NCBI RefSeq assembly: GCF_030534335.1
Contig: NZ_CP130565.1
Span: forward strand, 1,013,501-1,077,500
Reading direction: 5' to 3'
DNA from: Marivirga harenae
GTDB taxonomy: Bacteria; Bacteroidota; Bacteroidia; Cytophagales; Cyclobacteriaceae
Length of the DNA stretch: 64,000 bases
The position numbers and the translations under genes are program-made. Within the stretch, counting starts at the first letter, position 1. Every line of letters begins with the position of its first letter. The notes under the pieces were generated by a model that was given only the letters and a program-made list of their open reading frames with translations, was not told where the DNA came from and did no database searches. Below, piece by piece: positions 52,069 to 61,794 of this stretch.

Positions 52069-54516
52069 ATGAAAAAAATAATATTAAGCATTGCCTTGTT
52101 GGCTTTCATTGGACTTTCAGTTCAAGAATCTAATGCCCAGCTGTTTGGCAAAAAGAAAAAGGAAGAAACTCCTAAAGAAAATGGAGAATCTAAATCAAAA
52201 TACAAGAGCTATTCAAAAGTAATTACCTCAGAAGCAGAGTCGGACGAAGGACTGTTTACTTTTCACAAAGTAGATGATAAATACTACTTCGAAATCCCAG
52301 AGAACTTATTAGAAAAAGAGATCTTAATAGTTTCGAGAATTTCAGGGCATGTAAAAGGGCTGAATTTTGGTGGTGCTGGCATGAAATCACGTCCGCAGCA
52401 AGTGATCAGGTTCCAGAAGAAAAACAATCAATTATTACTAAGATCTGTATCATATAATTCTGTTGCCAATGAAGAGGACCCAATTTATGAATCAGTAAAA
52501 AACAATAATTTTGAGCCTATTATCCATAGTTTCAAAATTGAAGCTCTAGGCAAGGACTCTTCTTCTTATGTGATTGATATTGAGGATTTCTTTACATCTG
52601 ATGTTCCAATGATTGGAGCTCTTTATGATTATCAAAGAAAAGCTTTTAAAATCTCTCGAGTTGATAAAAGTAGATCCATAATCGTTCACGGAAAAGCGTT
52701 TCCGGAAAATGTGGAAATCAGACATATCCTTACTTACAATGGAGGAGAACTTCCCGATAATCAATTAACAGATGCATTATCAATTGAAATGAATCAATCT
52801 ATGATCTTGCTACCTGACAACCCAATCGTGCCAAGAAATTTTGATGAGAGAGTGGGTTACTTTTCAATTCGTCAATTAGATTATTCTAAAGATTCCCATA
52901 AAGCAGATGACAATAGATTCATCACGAGATGGAAATTAGAACCTTCTGATTGGGAAGCATATAATAAGGGGGAATTAGTAGAGCCTGTTAAGCCGATCGA
53001 ATATTACATTGACCCTGCAACTCCATTAGAATGGAGAGAGTATATCAAAAAAGGTATTGAAGACTGGCAACCTGCTTTTGAAGCGGCTGGATTCAAAAAC
53101 GCCATAGTAGCTAAAGATGCTCCAACAAAAGAAGAAGACCCAGACTGGAGTCCGGAAGATGTTAGATATTCTGTAATCCGTTATATCGCAACCGATATTC
53201 AAAATGCACAAGGCCCACATGTTCACGATCCTAGAACTGGTGAAATTCTTGAAAGTGACATATTATGGTACCATAATGTAATGAACCTTTTGAGAAACTG
53301 GTACTTCATCCAAACCGCTGCGGTTAATCCAGAAGCACAAAAAGTAAAATTTGAAGAAGACTTGATGGGAGAATTAATCAGATTTGTGGCGGCACATGAA
53401 GTGGGTCACACTTTAGGATTACCGCACAATATGGGTTCAAGTGTTGCATATCCAATAGATTCTTTAAGAAATGCGGAATTCATGAAAACTCATGGTGTTG
53501 CACCATCCATTATGGACTATGCCAGATTTAATTATGTAGCTCAGCCAGAGGACAACATGGAGAATTTCTTCCCGATGGTGGGTGAATATGATAAATGGGC
53601 AATCGAATATGGCTACAGAGCTATTCCTAATATCGATACCGCTGATGAAGAAGAAGCAATTCTAAACGGTTGGATTTTAGAGAAAGCTGGTGATCCAGTT
53701 TACCGATACGGTCGTCAACAAAGAGGCGTGGTAGATCATACAGCTCAGACAGAAGATATCGGAGATGACTCTATGATTGCTTCTGAATTAGGAATCAAAA
53801 ACTTAAAAAGAATTGCAGAAAAACTTATTGAATGGAGTTCTGAAGAAGGCAAAAACTATGATGAGTTAACTGAGCTATACGGAAATGTATTAGGCCAGTA
53901 TAATCGTTACATGGGACATGTAACTGGCAACGTTGGAGGAATTAGTGAATATTATAAAACTTCTGATCAGGACGGTGCCGTGTATACTCACGCCTCTTTA
54001 GATAAGCAGAAAAGAGCTGTTGCATTTTTGAATGAACAATTGTTCGAAACCCCAGATTGGTTGATCGATACGGAAATATTGAGTAGAATTCAATCTGATG
54101 GAATAATAGACAGAATCAAAGGTTTACAAGCTAGAACTTTAAATAACTTGTTTAGTGCTGATAGAGTTAAAAGAGTACTTGAGAATGAATCCTTAAATGG
54201 AAATGCTGCTTATAAAGCGACTCAGATGATGGGCGATTTGCGAAATGGTATCTTTTCTGAGTTAAGAACAGGCAGTAGCATCGATACCTACAGAAGAAAC
54301 CTGCAAAAGGCATTTGTTGAAAAGTTAGGTGATTTAGTAAATATTGAAGATAACGATATTCGTACTACTGATATCCCATCTCTTTCAAGGGGTAACTTAG
54401 TAACTTTGAGAGCGGAAATCAATAGAGGTTTGGCGCGCCAGAGAGATGAAATGTCAAGATATCATTTACAAGATTTGGTTAGTAGAATTGACCAGATTTT
54501 GGATCCAAGAGGATAA
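52069..54516 (+). CDS. Zinc-dependent metalloprotease (DUF5117/DUF5118 type)
   Basis: An 815-residue secreted protein with signal peptide (cleavage near 24-25). The N-terminal part (about 45-290) is the DUF5118/DUF5117 region, the middle holds the extended metzincin motif HEVGHTLGLPHN near 443-454, followed by the Met-turn-like SIMDYARFNY and then a helical DUF4953-type tail. Family members are common in Bacteroidota; their substrate is unknown, though periplasmic or cell-surface proteins are likely. No protease inhibitor gene is adjacent. Ends at a strong terminator. Confidence 0.9.
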   Translation: MKKIILSIALLAFIGLSVQESNAQLFGKKKKEETPKENGESKSKYKSYSKVITSEAESDEGLFTFHKVDDKYYFEIPENLLEKEILIVSRISGHVKGLNFGGAGMKSRPQQVIRFQKKNNQLLLRSVSYNSVANEEDPIYESVKNNNFEPIIHSFKIEALGKDSSSYVIDIEDFFTSDVPMIGALYDYQRKAFKISRVDKSRSIIVHGKAFPENVEIRHILTYNGGELPDNQLTDALSIEMNQSMILLPDNPIVPRNFDERVGYFSIRQLDYSKDSHKADDNRFITRWKLEPSDWEAYNKGELVEPVKPIEYYIDPATPLEWREYIKKGIEDWQPAFEAAGFKNAIVAKDAPTKEEDPDWSPEDVRYSVIRYIATDIQNAQGPHVHDPRTGEILESDILWYHNVMNLLRNWYFIQTAAVNPEAQKVKFEEDLMGELIRFVAAHEVGHTLGLPHNMGSSVAYPIDSLRNAEFMKTHGVAPSIMDYARFNYVAQPEDNMENFFPMVGEYDKWAIEYGYRAIPNIDTADEEEAILNGWILEKAGDPVYRYGRQQRGVVDHTAQTEDIGDDSMIASELGIKNLKRIAEKLIEWSSEEGKNYDELTELYGNVLGQYNRYMGHVTGNVGGISEYYKTSDQDGAVYTHASLDKQKRAVAFLNEQLFETPDWLIDTEILSRIQSDGIIDRIKGLQARTLNNLFSADRVKRVLENESLNGNAAYKATQMMGDLRNGIFSELRTGSSIDTYRRNLQKAFVEKLGDLVNIEDNDIRTTDIPSLSRGNLVTLRAEINRGLARQRDEMSRYHLQDLVSRIDQILDPRG

Positions 54517-54540
54517 GTTTTAATTTAGTTTATTATTTTT

Positions 54541-54580
54541 AAAGCCTTTCGGAAGCACTTTCGAAAGGCTTTTCTATTTT
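54541..54580 (+). terminator. Terminator after the metalloprotease gene
   Basis: AAAGCCTTTCG (54541-54551) and CGAAAGGCTTT (54562-54572) form an 11-bp stem, followed by a T-rich tail. Confidence 0.88.
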
Positions 54581-55014
54581 TATACCATTATAAAAGCAGT
54601 TTCTCTTGATAAATGAAAAAGCATTTTAAAATAGAAATAAACAAATATCCTTTTAAAGTACTGAATAATGCTCCAACCCACAAAACATCATGTCTTAATT
54701 TAAACCCAAGGTTTTGAAGCTTAATCACAATATAGAATGCCAAATTATATTATATAGTTTTTCACCTTCCTTTTTCCTTGATGAAAAAGAAAGAAAAAAA
54801 TCAAGACAAAAATAAGCTTCCACCCACTTCCTCTTCTGGCTCGCATTCCTGCCTGCCAGCAGGCAGGTTTGTCCTTCCGCCCGCACTCAAAGATTAAAAT
54901 TTTGTTTAGCTAGATGGCAATGTCGTATTTTTCACGAGGTCTATAAAAGCATACATCAAATCATAATTTATCTCTATACCAATTTTCAATTCGTAAATAT
55001 GAAATTCGTAATTC
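54581..55014. other. 434-bp spacer with a degenerate repeat element
   Basis: No gene was found. It holds a TTTTTC-CTTGAT-GAAAAA / ATCAAG inverted segment (54772-54805), a GC-rich CTTCC-type block, and the perfect palindrome CCTGCCTGC-CA-GCAGGCAGG near 54848-54867. Near the end, ATTCGTAA is repeated (about 54992-55012). A similar TTTTTCC...GATGCTTC...AGCAGG layout recurs at 63644-63740. Confidence 0.5.
54848..54867. repeat. GC-rich palindrome in the spacer before recG
   Basis: CCTGCCTGC and GCAGGCAGG are perfect 9-base arms around CA. The GC content contrasts with the AT-rich surroundings, as expected for a mobile or REP-like element. Confidence 0.5.
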
Positions 55015-57107
55015 TTAAGATATCCTACTCCAATTTACATTTTTCTTTTTCTGCTGCTCAACTTGAATCTTGATCAATCTGTTTTCCTCTAAGTTCAATT
55101 CAGGATCCTTCGAAATAATAAATTGCGCACTTTGCCTGGCAATTGAAAGTATAGGTTCATCTTCTCGTAAATCGCCTATCATTAAATCAAGTTGCCCACT
55201 TTGCTGCGTGCCCATCATGTCGCCTGGCCCTCTCAATTCCATATCAACTTGAGCAATTTCAAAGCCATCGGTGGTTCGTACCATCGTTTCTACGCGAGTT
55301 CTTGCTTCTTTGCTTAATTTATAGCTAGTTACCAGTACACAATAGGACTGTTCAGCTCCTCTCCCTACTCGGCCTCTTAGCTGATGCAATTGAGCCAAAC
55401 CAAATCTCTCTGCATTTTCTATTACCATAACCGAGGCATTAGGAACATTTACCCCAACTTCTATTACTGTGGTGGCCACCATAATTTTGGTCTCCCCTCT
55501 CACAAATCGAGCCATTTCAAAATCTTTATCAGCTGGCTTCATTTTACCGTGGACTATACTAATCGGGTATTCGGGAAAAGCTCTTGCAATACTCTCATAG
55601 CCGTCCATTAAATCTTTCAAATCTAATTTCTCGGACTCCTCTATTAAAGGATAGACAACATAAACTTGTCTTCCTTTTTCTACCTCTTTTTTTATAAATC
55701 CATTTAATTTTAGTCGATTGGCATCGTATTGATGCAAGGTCTTAATTTCTTTTCTGCCTGCCGGTAGCTCATCAATTACAGAAATATCTAAATCACCGTA
55801 GACGGACATGGACAGCGTTCTTGGGATTGGCGTTGCGGTCATAATCAGCACATGAGGAACAAAATTTTCATTCTTTTTCCAAAGTCTAGCCCTTTGTGCC
55901 ACGCCATATCGATGTTGTTCATCCACAATGGCCAAACCTAAGTTTTGAAATTGCACAACCTCCTCCAATAGGGCATGAGTTCCCACCAAAATCTTTAATT
56001 CCCCTGTTTTTAAATCTTCATGGATAATTTTTCTTGCCTTAGTTTTAGTTGAGCCCGTGAGCAAAGCAATCCTAACTCCTATTTTATCAGCAAACTCTTT
56101 TAAGCCTTCATAATGCTGATTAGCTAAAATTTGCGTAGGTGCCATTAAGGCCACTTGAGTTCCACTATCAATAGCAATAAGCGAAGCAATAAAGGCTACT
56201 ATGGTTTTACCGCTCCCCACATCTCCTTGCAAAAGTCGGTTCATTTGCTTCCCGCTTTTGAAATCTGAAAATACCTCTTTGATTACTTTTTTCTGAGCAC
56301 CGGTCAAGTCAAAAGGAAGGTGATTTTGGTAAAACTCTGTAAGGAGATCGGTTTTTTGAAGAAGTTGACCCTTAAACTTCTCGAGTCTAATCTTCTTCTG
56401 CATCAGCAAACGTAATTGCATAAAAAAGAACTCGTCAAACTTCATTCGAAAACGAGCTTTTTGAAGCACTTGCTGATTTTTCGGGACGTGAATTTGCGCC
56501 ACCGCATCTTTTTTAGAAAGGAAGGCATACTGCTTAATAATATGCTCAGGAAGTGTTTCTGGTATCCTATTGTAAGCTTCTTTCAACAACAGTTTTTGGA
56601 GCTTGAAAATAGCTTTACTGTCCAGGAATTTTCTTCTTAATGTTTCAGTCGTGGAGTATACGGGCTGTAAAAATTGCTGCTGAGCCAAAGCAGGGGTCAA
56701 AACTTCTGTTTCCGGATGAGCAATACTGAATTTGCTGCCGAAACGGTTTGGTTGTCCAAAAACCACGTAATCAACTCCTGATTTTAATTTGGGACTAATC
56801 CAATTGATGCCACTGAACCAAGTGAGTTCCATAGTACCGCTATCATCTGCAAACTGCGCAACCAGCCGTTGCTTTCTGCCGGTCCCAGCGATCTGCTTAG
56901 AACGGATTTGCCCTTTTATTTGAACATTGGACATCTGCTGATGTAACTCACCAACTTTATAAAACTTAGTGCGATCTTCGTAGCGAAAAGGGTAATGCTG
57001 TAATAAATCAGCATAAGTGAATATCTGTAATTCCTTATTCAATAAGATGGCCTTTTGGGGCCAACTCCTTTCAAGAACTCTATAGGTGTTTTAAAGAATG
57101 AAGCCAT
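55015..57107 (-). CDS. recG: ATP-dependent DNA helicase RecG (one apparent frame break near codon 19)
   Basis: RecG remodels stalled forks and branched DNA. The main frame (57042 to 55015) gives 675 residues with Walker A GDVGSGKT near 268-275, DEQHRYG as the DEAH-box, TATPIPRTL and QLRGRVGRG. It begins at TTG 57042 with NKELQIFTYADLLQHYPFRYEDRTKFYK. Upstream, ATG 57107 starts MASFFKTPIEFLKGVGPKR, the typical RecG N-terminus, but in another frame that stops at codon 23. One extra base in AAAAGGCC (57051-57056) would join the two parts as about 697 residues, the usual length. The ATG is one base after the gldD stop, supporting it as the real start. Confidence 0.9.
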
Positions 57108-57108
57108 C

Positions 57109-57690
57109 CTATTTCCACTCCAAAGTATTTAAACTGTGGATAATATCTTTTTTGACATATTCTATGACGGGCGCTAAAGAATCATTTTCGGTAGCAGTCC
57201 TAAAATAAAGCGCACCTCTCAAGAAATGAGTGCTTGAATCTGTGGTATAGAATTGAAATTGACTGGGGACATCTCCTTTTAATTCGGCCAGTGATACTTT
57301 TTTTCCATTTGGGGTGATCATTATCGTTTCTTGAATGGAACTAGCCTTAATTTGGTGCTTAGTAGTCAGTTTGTAAGCATCATCTATATTTGACCTAAGC
57401 GAATCACGATTATTATGCAATGGTTTATAGGTAATATGGATTTCAGCAATAAATTCAGGATAAAACAAAGCAAACCAATATCTCTCGCGTATATATGAAG
57501 AATCCGGTAAAATTTTAGCATGAGCTGAATGCTCAAAGCTAAATGGAAAAGAATCAGGTAATGCCTGATATTGATGCGCTGGCAAATCTATTCTATTAAA
57601 TCCTTTTGGTTTCGGATAATAATCTGATTCGCACGACATAAAGAAAATCGAAACGATGATAAAAAAACCTGATATTTTCAAAATACTCAT
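57109..57690 (-). CDS. gldD: Gliding motility lipoprotein GldD
   Basis: 193 residues with lipoprotein signal and lipobox FMSC. The region just after the Cys, [17 protein letters not shown], is the GldD signature (it follows the pattern C..DY.PKPKG.NRI.LP), with [13 protein letters not shown], and [21 protein letters not shown]. GldD is required for gliding and type IX secretion in Flavobacterium, acting in the inner or outer leaflet of the envelope. The TAG is one base from the recG ATG, so the two are co-transcribed. Together with the gldB-like gene it suggests a gliding or T9SS-bearing organism. Confidence 0.92.
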   Translation of the reverse strand: MSILKISGFFIIVSIFFMSCESDYYPKPKGFNRIDLPAHQYQALPDSFPFSFEHSAHAKILPDSSYIRERYWFALFYPEFIAEIHITYKPLHNNRDSLRSNIDDAYKLTTKHQIKASSIQETIMITPNGKKVSLAELKGDVPSQFQFYTTDSSTHFLRGALYFRTATENDSLAPVIEYVKKDIIHSLNTLEWK

Positions 57691-57694
57691 ATCA

Positions 57695-57702
57695 CAAAGT
57701 TA
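57695..57702 (-). promoter_or_regulatory. TAnnTTTG -7 element for gldD
   Basis: TAACTTTG on the minus strand ends only four bases before the gldD ATG (TAACTTTG-TGAT-ATG), which would place the RNA start at or just before the start codon. Confidence 0.4.
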
Positions 57703-57960
57703 ATGGCTTAAGTGAATCAAGCTTTCATAATCAAAAAAAAGTTTGAATGGCTCTATTACAAATCTATTTGAAGTTGCTGACTAGAACCCATGCGCTAGTT
57801 TGAGTTTAATAATTCGGATGATCAATGCTTTTGCTAAAAACTAAAGTTCATTATAGGACTTTATTGTATATTGGTTTTTAAAAAAAATCACGTACAAATC
57901 GCTATTTTATTCGTACAAAGGAATTAACGGCACTTTCATTATTTAAGATTTTAAATTGAC

Positions 57961-59373
57961 ATGATTAATACAATAGAAATAAAAAATACCCCTATCGATA
58001 AACAAAAGGCAGTATTTAATGCTCAGAAAGATTTTTTCAATAGACAAAAAACAAAAGATTATCAGTTTAGAAAAACGCAATTGCTCAAGCTAAAATCCTT
58101 AATAAAGGCAAATGAGCAAGCTATAATGGATGCATTGGCCAATGATTTCGGTAAGCCTCCATTTGAAAGTTATGTGACGGAAATCGGGTTTTTATATGAT
58201 GAGATAAATTTCTCACTCAAAAACCTTAAAAAATGGATGAAGCCTAAAAAAGTGAGTACATCATTGGTTCATTTTCCTTCCAAAAGTAAAATTATTTATG
58301 AGCCTAAAGGCGTAACCTTAATTATAGGGCCGTGGAATTATCCATTTCAATTGCTTTTGGCTCCTGTAATTGCCTCCATTTCAGCGGGAAACACCTGTAT
58401 GATAAAACCCCCAGAAGAAACTCCTCATATTTCCAATTTGGTGCATGATTTAATTAGCCAAAATTTTGATGAGCAGTTTTTAGCTGTAATCATGGGAGAA
58501 GGAAGAGTTGTAGTGCCTGAGTTAATGGAAAATAACCGCTTCGATCACGTTTTCTTTACTGGTAGTGTGCCTGTGGGGAAAATTATAGCCCAACTGGCCG
58601 CTCCACAATTAGTACCAGTAACACTTGAGTTAGGAGGGAAATCACCAGCAGTAATAGATGAGCATACAAATTTAACAGTCGCTGCAAGAAGGATTACTTT
58701 TGGAAAGCTGATTAATTCAGGACAGACATGCGTAGCACCCGATTACCTATTAGTTCATAAAAAAATAAAAGAAGATTTTTTAGATGAGCTTAGGGCTACT
58801 ATTATGGAATTTTATGGAATCTCACCAACGGAAAGCAAAGATCTAACTCAAATCGTTAATCAAAAACGTTATGACACCCTAAAATCCTATTTGAAGGAAG
58901 GCAAAGTGATTTTTGGAGGTGCTTTTGATGATGAGAAAAGAAAAATTGAACCCACTTTAGTTGAAGGGATTACTGAAAATGATCGATTGTTTCAAGAAGA
59001 AATATTTGGGCCAATCTTGCCTATTTTCACTTACTCTAAAAATGAAGAAGCTGTAGAGATTATCCAAAAAAATCCTGACCCTTTAGCATTCTATCTTTTT
59101 ACCTCTAATACTAAAACGGAAAAATTCTTCTTAGATAGAGTTCGATTTGGGGGCGGAGCAATTAATAACACGATCGTGCATTTGGCAAATCCAGAATTGC
59201 CCTTTGGAGGAGTAGGAAATAGTGGAAGTGGCAATTACCACGGAAAATCAGGATTTATGGCTTTTTCACACGAAAAATCAATACTAAAATCAGGAACTTG
59301 GTTCGATTTAAGGAAAAAGTATCCTCCTTTCGACCAAAATAGCATGAAAATGATCAAATTCTTGATGAAATGA
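57961..59373 (+). CDS. Aldehyde dehydrogenase (ALDH3-like)
   Basis: 470 residues. The active Cys is in NSGQTCVAPDYLL near 260, and the Glu in VTLELGGKSP near 222. PWNYPFQLLLAPVI and FFTGSVPVGKII are NAD(P)-binding parts. The absence of an N-terminal extension and the FLMK-type end is like the ALDH3 class (fatty or aromatic aldehydes). The natural substrate is unknown; it might handle fatty aldehydes from lipid turnover. It is divergent from gldD with a 270-bp spacer, and otsAB starts 114 bp downstream in the same direction. Confidence 0.9.
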   Translation: MINTIEIKNTPIDKQKAVFNAQKDFFNRQKTKDYQFRKTQLLKLKSLIKANEQAIMDALANDFGKPPFESYVTEIGFLYDEINFSLKNLKKWMKPKKVSTSLVHFPSKSKIIYEPKGVTLIIGPWNYPFQLLLAPVIASISAGNTCMIKPPEETPHISNLVHDLISQNFDEQFLAVIMGEGRVVVPELMENNRFDHVFFTGSVPVGKIIAQLAAPQLVPVTLELGGKSPAVIDEHTNLTVAARRITFGKLINSGQTCVAPDYLLVHKKIKEDFLDELRATIMEFYGISPTESKDLTQIVNQKRYDTLKSYLKEGKVIFGGAFDDEKRKIEPTLVEGITENDRLFQEEIFGPILPIFTYSKNEEAVEIIQKNPDPLAFYLFTSNTKTEKFFLDRVRFGGGAINNTIVHLANPELPFGGVGNSGSGNYHGKSGFMAFSHEKSILKSGTWFDLRKKYPPFDQNSMKMIKFLMK

Positions 59374-59487
59374 TTTTTTGAAGTATCTACAAATTTGACT
59401 TAAATCCAAATTTTACTGTAAATCTATTCCTCTTCTCTTATGAATTAAAAGGCATATCAATTAAATTGAATGTTAAACTCTTACACA

Positions 59488-61659
59488 ATGGCAAAAACTA
59501 TCATAGTATCGAATAGACTGCCCATCAGAATTGAGATGGAAGATGGGAAAAAAGTATATAAAACCAGTGAAGGAGGCTTGGCCACCGGCTTAGGTTCAAT
59601 TTACAAAGAAGGCAATAATATTTGGATCGGTTGGCCGGGGATTTCTTTAACTCATGAAGAGGAAGAGGAGGTTGAAAAGGAACTTATTGATAGAAATATG
59701 CGCCCCGTCTTTCTTACTGACAATGACGTAGAAGAGTTTTATTTAGGCTTTAGCAACCAGACTTTATGGCCTGCATTCCACTACTTTATTCATCACATGC
59801 GTTTTAAGGATCAAGAATGGGAAGCCTATTATAATGCTAATAGAAAATTTGCCGATGCCATTTCAAAATGGCTGGAACCAGACGATATTATTTGGGTACA
59901 CGATTACCAATTGATGTTAGTCCCCAATATGTTGAGAAAGCAATTTCCGAATGTCACTATTGGCTTTTTCCAACATATTCCCTTTCCTTCTTACGAGGTT
60001 TTCAGAATGATTCCCTGGAGGAAAAAACTATTAAATGGTGTGCTAGGTGCAGATTATATTGGTTTTCATACTTACGATGATATGCGCCATTTCCTGAGTA
60101 GTTGCCACAGATTGGCGGGTTATAGCTATGAAAGAAATCAGATATTGGTCAAAAACAGATTGGTTGAAGCAGATTCTCTTCCTATGGGAATCGATTATGA
60201 CAAATATTTAGAATCCGCCACTAGCCAGCTGGCCAAAGCAAAGGAAATTTCATACCGGGATTCGCTTGGCAAGCAAGAGCTTATTTTGTCAATGGATAGA
60301 TTGGACTATTCCAAAGGAATTCCTGGCAGACTGCAAGCTTTTGATAGGTTTTTGGAGCGATATCCAGAATATCAAGGTAGAGTATCATTATTCCTTATAG
60401 TTGTGCCCTCACGTGATCAGGTGGCTAGTTACAAAGCATTAAAGGAGAAGGTAGAATTTTTGGTTGGGCATGTCAATGGTAAATATGGGACTATTAATTA
60501 TGTACCGGTTCACTTCTACTATAGAAGCTTTCCATTGGATGATTTATCAGCTTTTTACAGAATGTGTAAAATCGCTATGATTACGCCTAAGCGTGATGGA
60601 ATGAATTTAGTCTGTAAGGAATTTATAGCCAGTCGCGAAAATGAGGATGGAGTCTTAATTCTCAGCGAAATGGCTGGCGCTTCCAAAGAGCTTTCTGATG
60701 CTATCTTGGTTAATCCAAATGATGAGAATGAGATGGTGGAAGCTATAAAAAGAGCCCTGGAAATGCCGTTGGCAGAACAAAAGCGCAGGATGAAAATCAT
60801 GCAAAAGACAGTTAAGAAATATACTATCTTCCAATGGGTGGATCTGTTTATGAATAACCTAAAAGACCTAAAAGACCGACAGCAATCCATGGCAACGAAA
60901 AGACTAGATGAAGACCTTAAAAAATCCATCACCAAAGATTTCAAAAAGGCAAAGAACCCTGTTATTTTCCTAGACTATGACGGAACTTTAATGCCATTTA
61001 ATGAAAACCCTGATGATTGTAATCCTGATCCAGAATTATCGCAAATACTACATCAGCTAGCAGTAAAAGCAAAATTAGTGGTTATAAGTGGAAGGAAAGC
61101 CGCTACATTGGAAGAATGGCTTGATGAATTCAATATAGATTTGATAGCAGAGCATGGTATTAAAACCAAAAGAGCTGGTGCCAAATGGGAAGTTAATGGC
61201 GATTTGCAAGATGATAAATGGAAAAATGAAGCTAGGGACATTTTAGAGTTCTATATCCAAAGAACCCCGGGCTCATTCTTAGAAGAAAAGGAACATACCT
61301 TGGTATGGCATTACAGAAAAGTGGAAAAAGGATTAGGAGATTTGAGGTCTAGCGAATTATCAAGTCATTTGAAGCATTTCATGACTAATAAGGGTTTAGA
61401 TGTGATTGAAGGTGATCACGTAGTGGAAGTAAAACCTTCAGTAATCAACAAAGGAAAAGCAGCAATTGAAAGACTGAAAGGCGAGAAAACTGATTTTGTA
61501 ATGGCTTTTGGAGATGACAGAACAGATGAAGATACTTTTGAGGCCTTGCCTGATAGCGCTCTTACCGTAAAAGTGGGCAGTGGTTTTTCCTATGCTAAAT
61601 ATGCAGTGGAGAATAATGAGGAAGTAAGGGCATTATTGCAGCAATTTGTAAATGAGTAA
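59488..61659 (+). CDS. otsAB: Trehalose-6-phosphate synthase / phosphatase fusion
   Basis: 723 residues from ATG 59488 (an ATG six codons upstream at 59470 is also open; MAKTIIVSNRLPIRI is the normal start). N-terminal GT20 synthase (about 1-470) with RLPIRIEMEDG, GGLATGLGSI, WVHDYQLMLVPNMLR and MDRLDYSKGIPGRL. C-terminal HAD phosphatase (about 490-723) with DYDGTLMPF holding the nucleophile Asp and GDDRTDEDTFE. The protein would make trehalose from UDP- or GDP-glucose and glucose-6-phosphate in one chain, for osmoprotection, fitting a marine habitat. Ends at a terminator at 61684. Confidence 0.95.
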   Translation: MAKTIIVSNRLPIRIEMEDGKKVYKTSEGGLATGLGSIYKEGNNIWIGWPGISLTHEEEEEVEKELIDRNMRPVFLTDNDVEEFYLGFSNQTLWPAFHYFIHHMRFKDQEWEAYYNANRKFADAISKWLEPDDIIWVHDYQLMLVPNMLRKQFPNVTIGFFQHIPFPSYEVFRMIPWRKKLLNGVLGADYIGFHTYDDMRHFLSSCHRLAGYSYERNQILVKNRLVEADSLPMGIDYDKYLESATSQLAKAKEISYRDSLGKQELILSMDRLDYSKGIPGRLQAFDRFLERYPEYQGRVSLFLIVVPSRDQVASYKALKEKVEFLVGHVNGKYGTINYVPVHFYYRSFPLDDLSAFYRMCKIAMITPKRDGMNLVCKEFIASRENEDGVLILSEMAGASKELSDAILVNPNDENEMVEAIKRALEMPLAEQKRRMKIMQKTVKKYTIFQWVDLFMNNLKDLKDRQQSMATKRLDEDLKKSITKDFKKAKNPVIFLDYDGTLMPFNENPDDCNPDPELSQILHQLAVKAKLVVISGRKAATLEEWLDEFNIDLIAEHGIKTKRAGAKWEVNGDLQDDKWKNEARDILEFYIQRTPGSFLEEKEHTLVWHYRKVEKGLGDLRSSELSSHLKHFMTNKGLDVIEGDHVVEVKPSVINKGKAAIERLKGEKTDFVMAFGDDRTDEDTFEALPDSALTVKVGSGFSYAKYAVENNEEVRALLQQFVNE

Positions 61660-61683
61660 ACAATAAGATCCATTAATATTCAT

Positions 61684-61720
61684 GAGCCCTTAGAATTAAA
61701 AATTCAAGGGCTTTTTTTAT
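61684..61720 (+). terminator. Terminator after otsAB
   Basis: AGCCCTTAGAATT pairs with AATTCAAGGGCT (one bulge) followed by seven T's. Confidence 0.82.
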
Positions 61721-61794
61721 GTTTAAAAAAATTACCGAATTGAATTTCCTATATTAATTGACTGATATTTCATGGAAGCTTGTAATTTTGCAAA

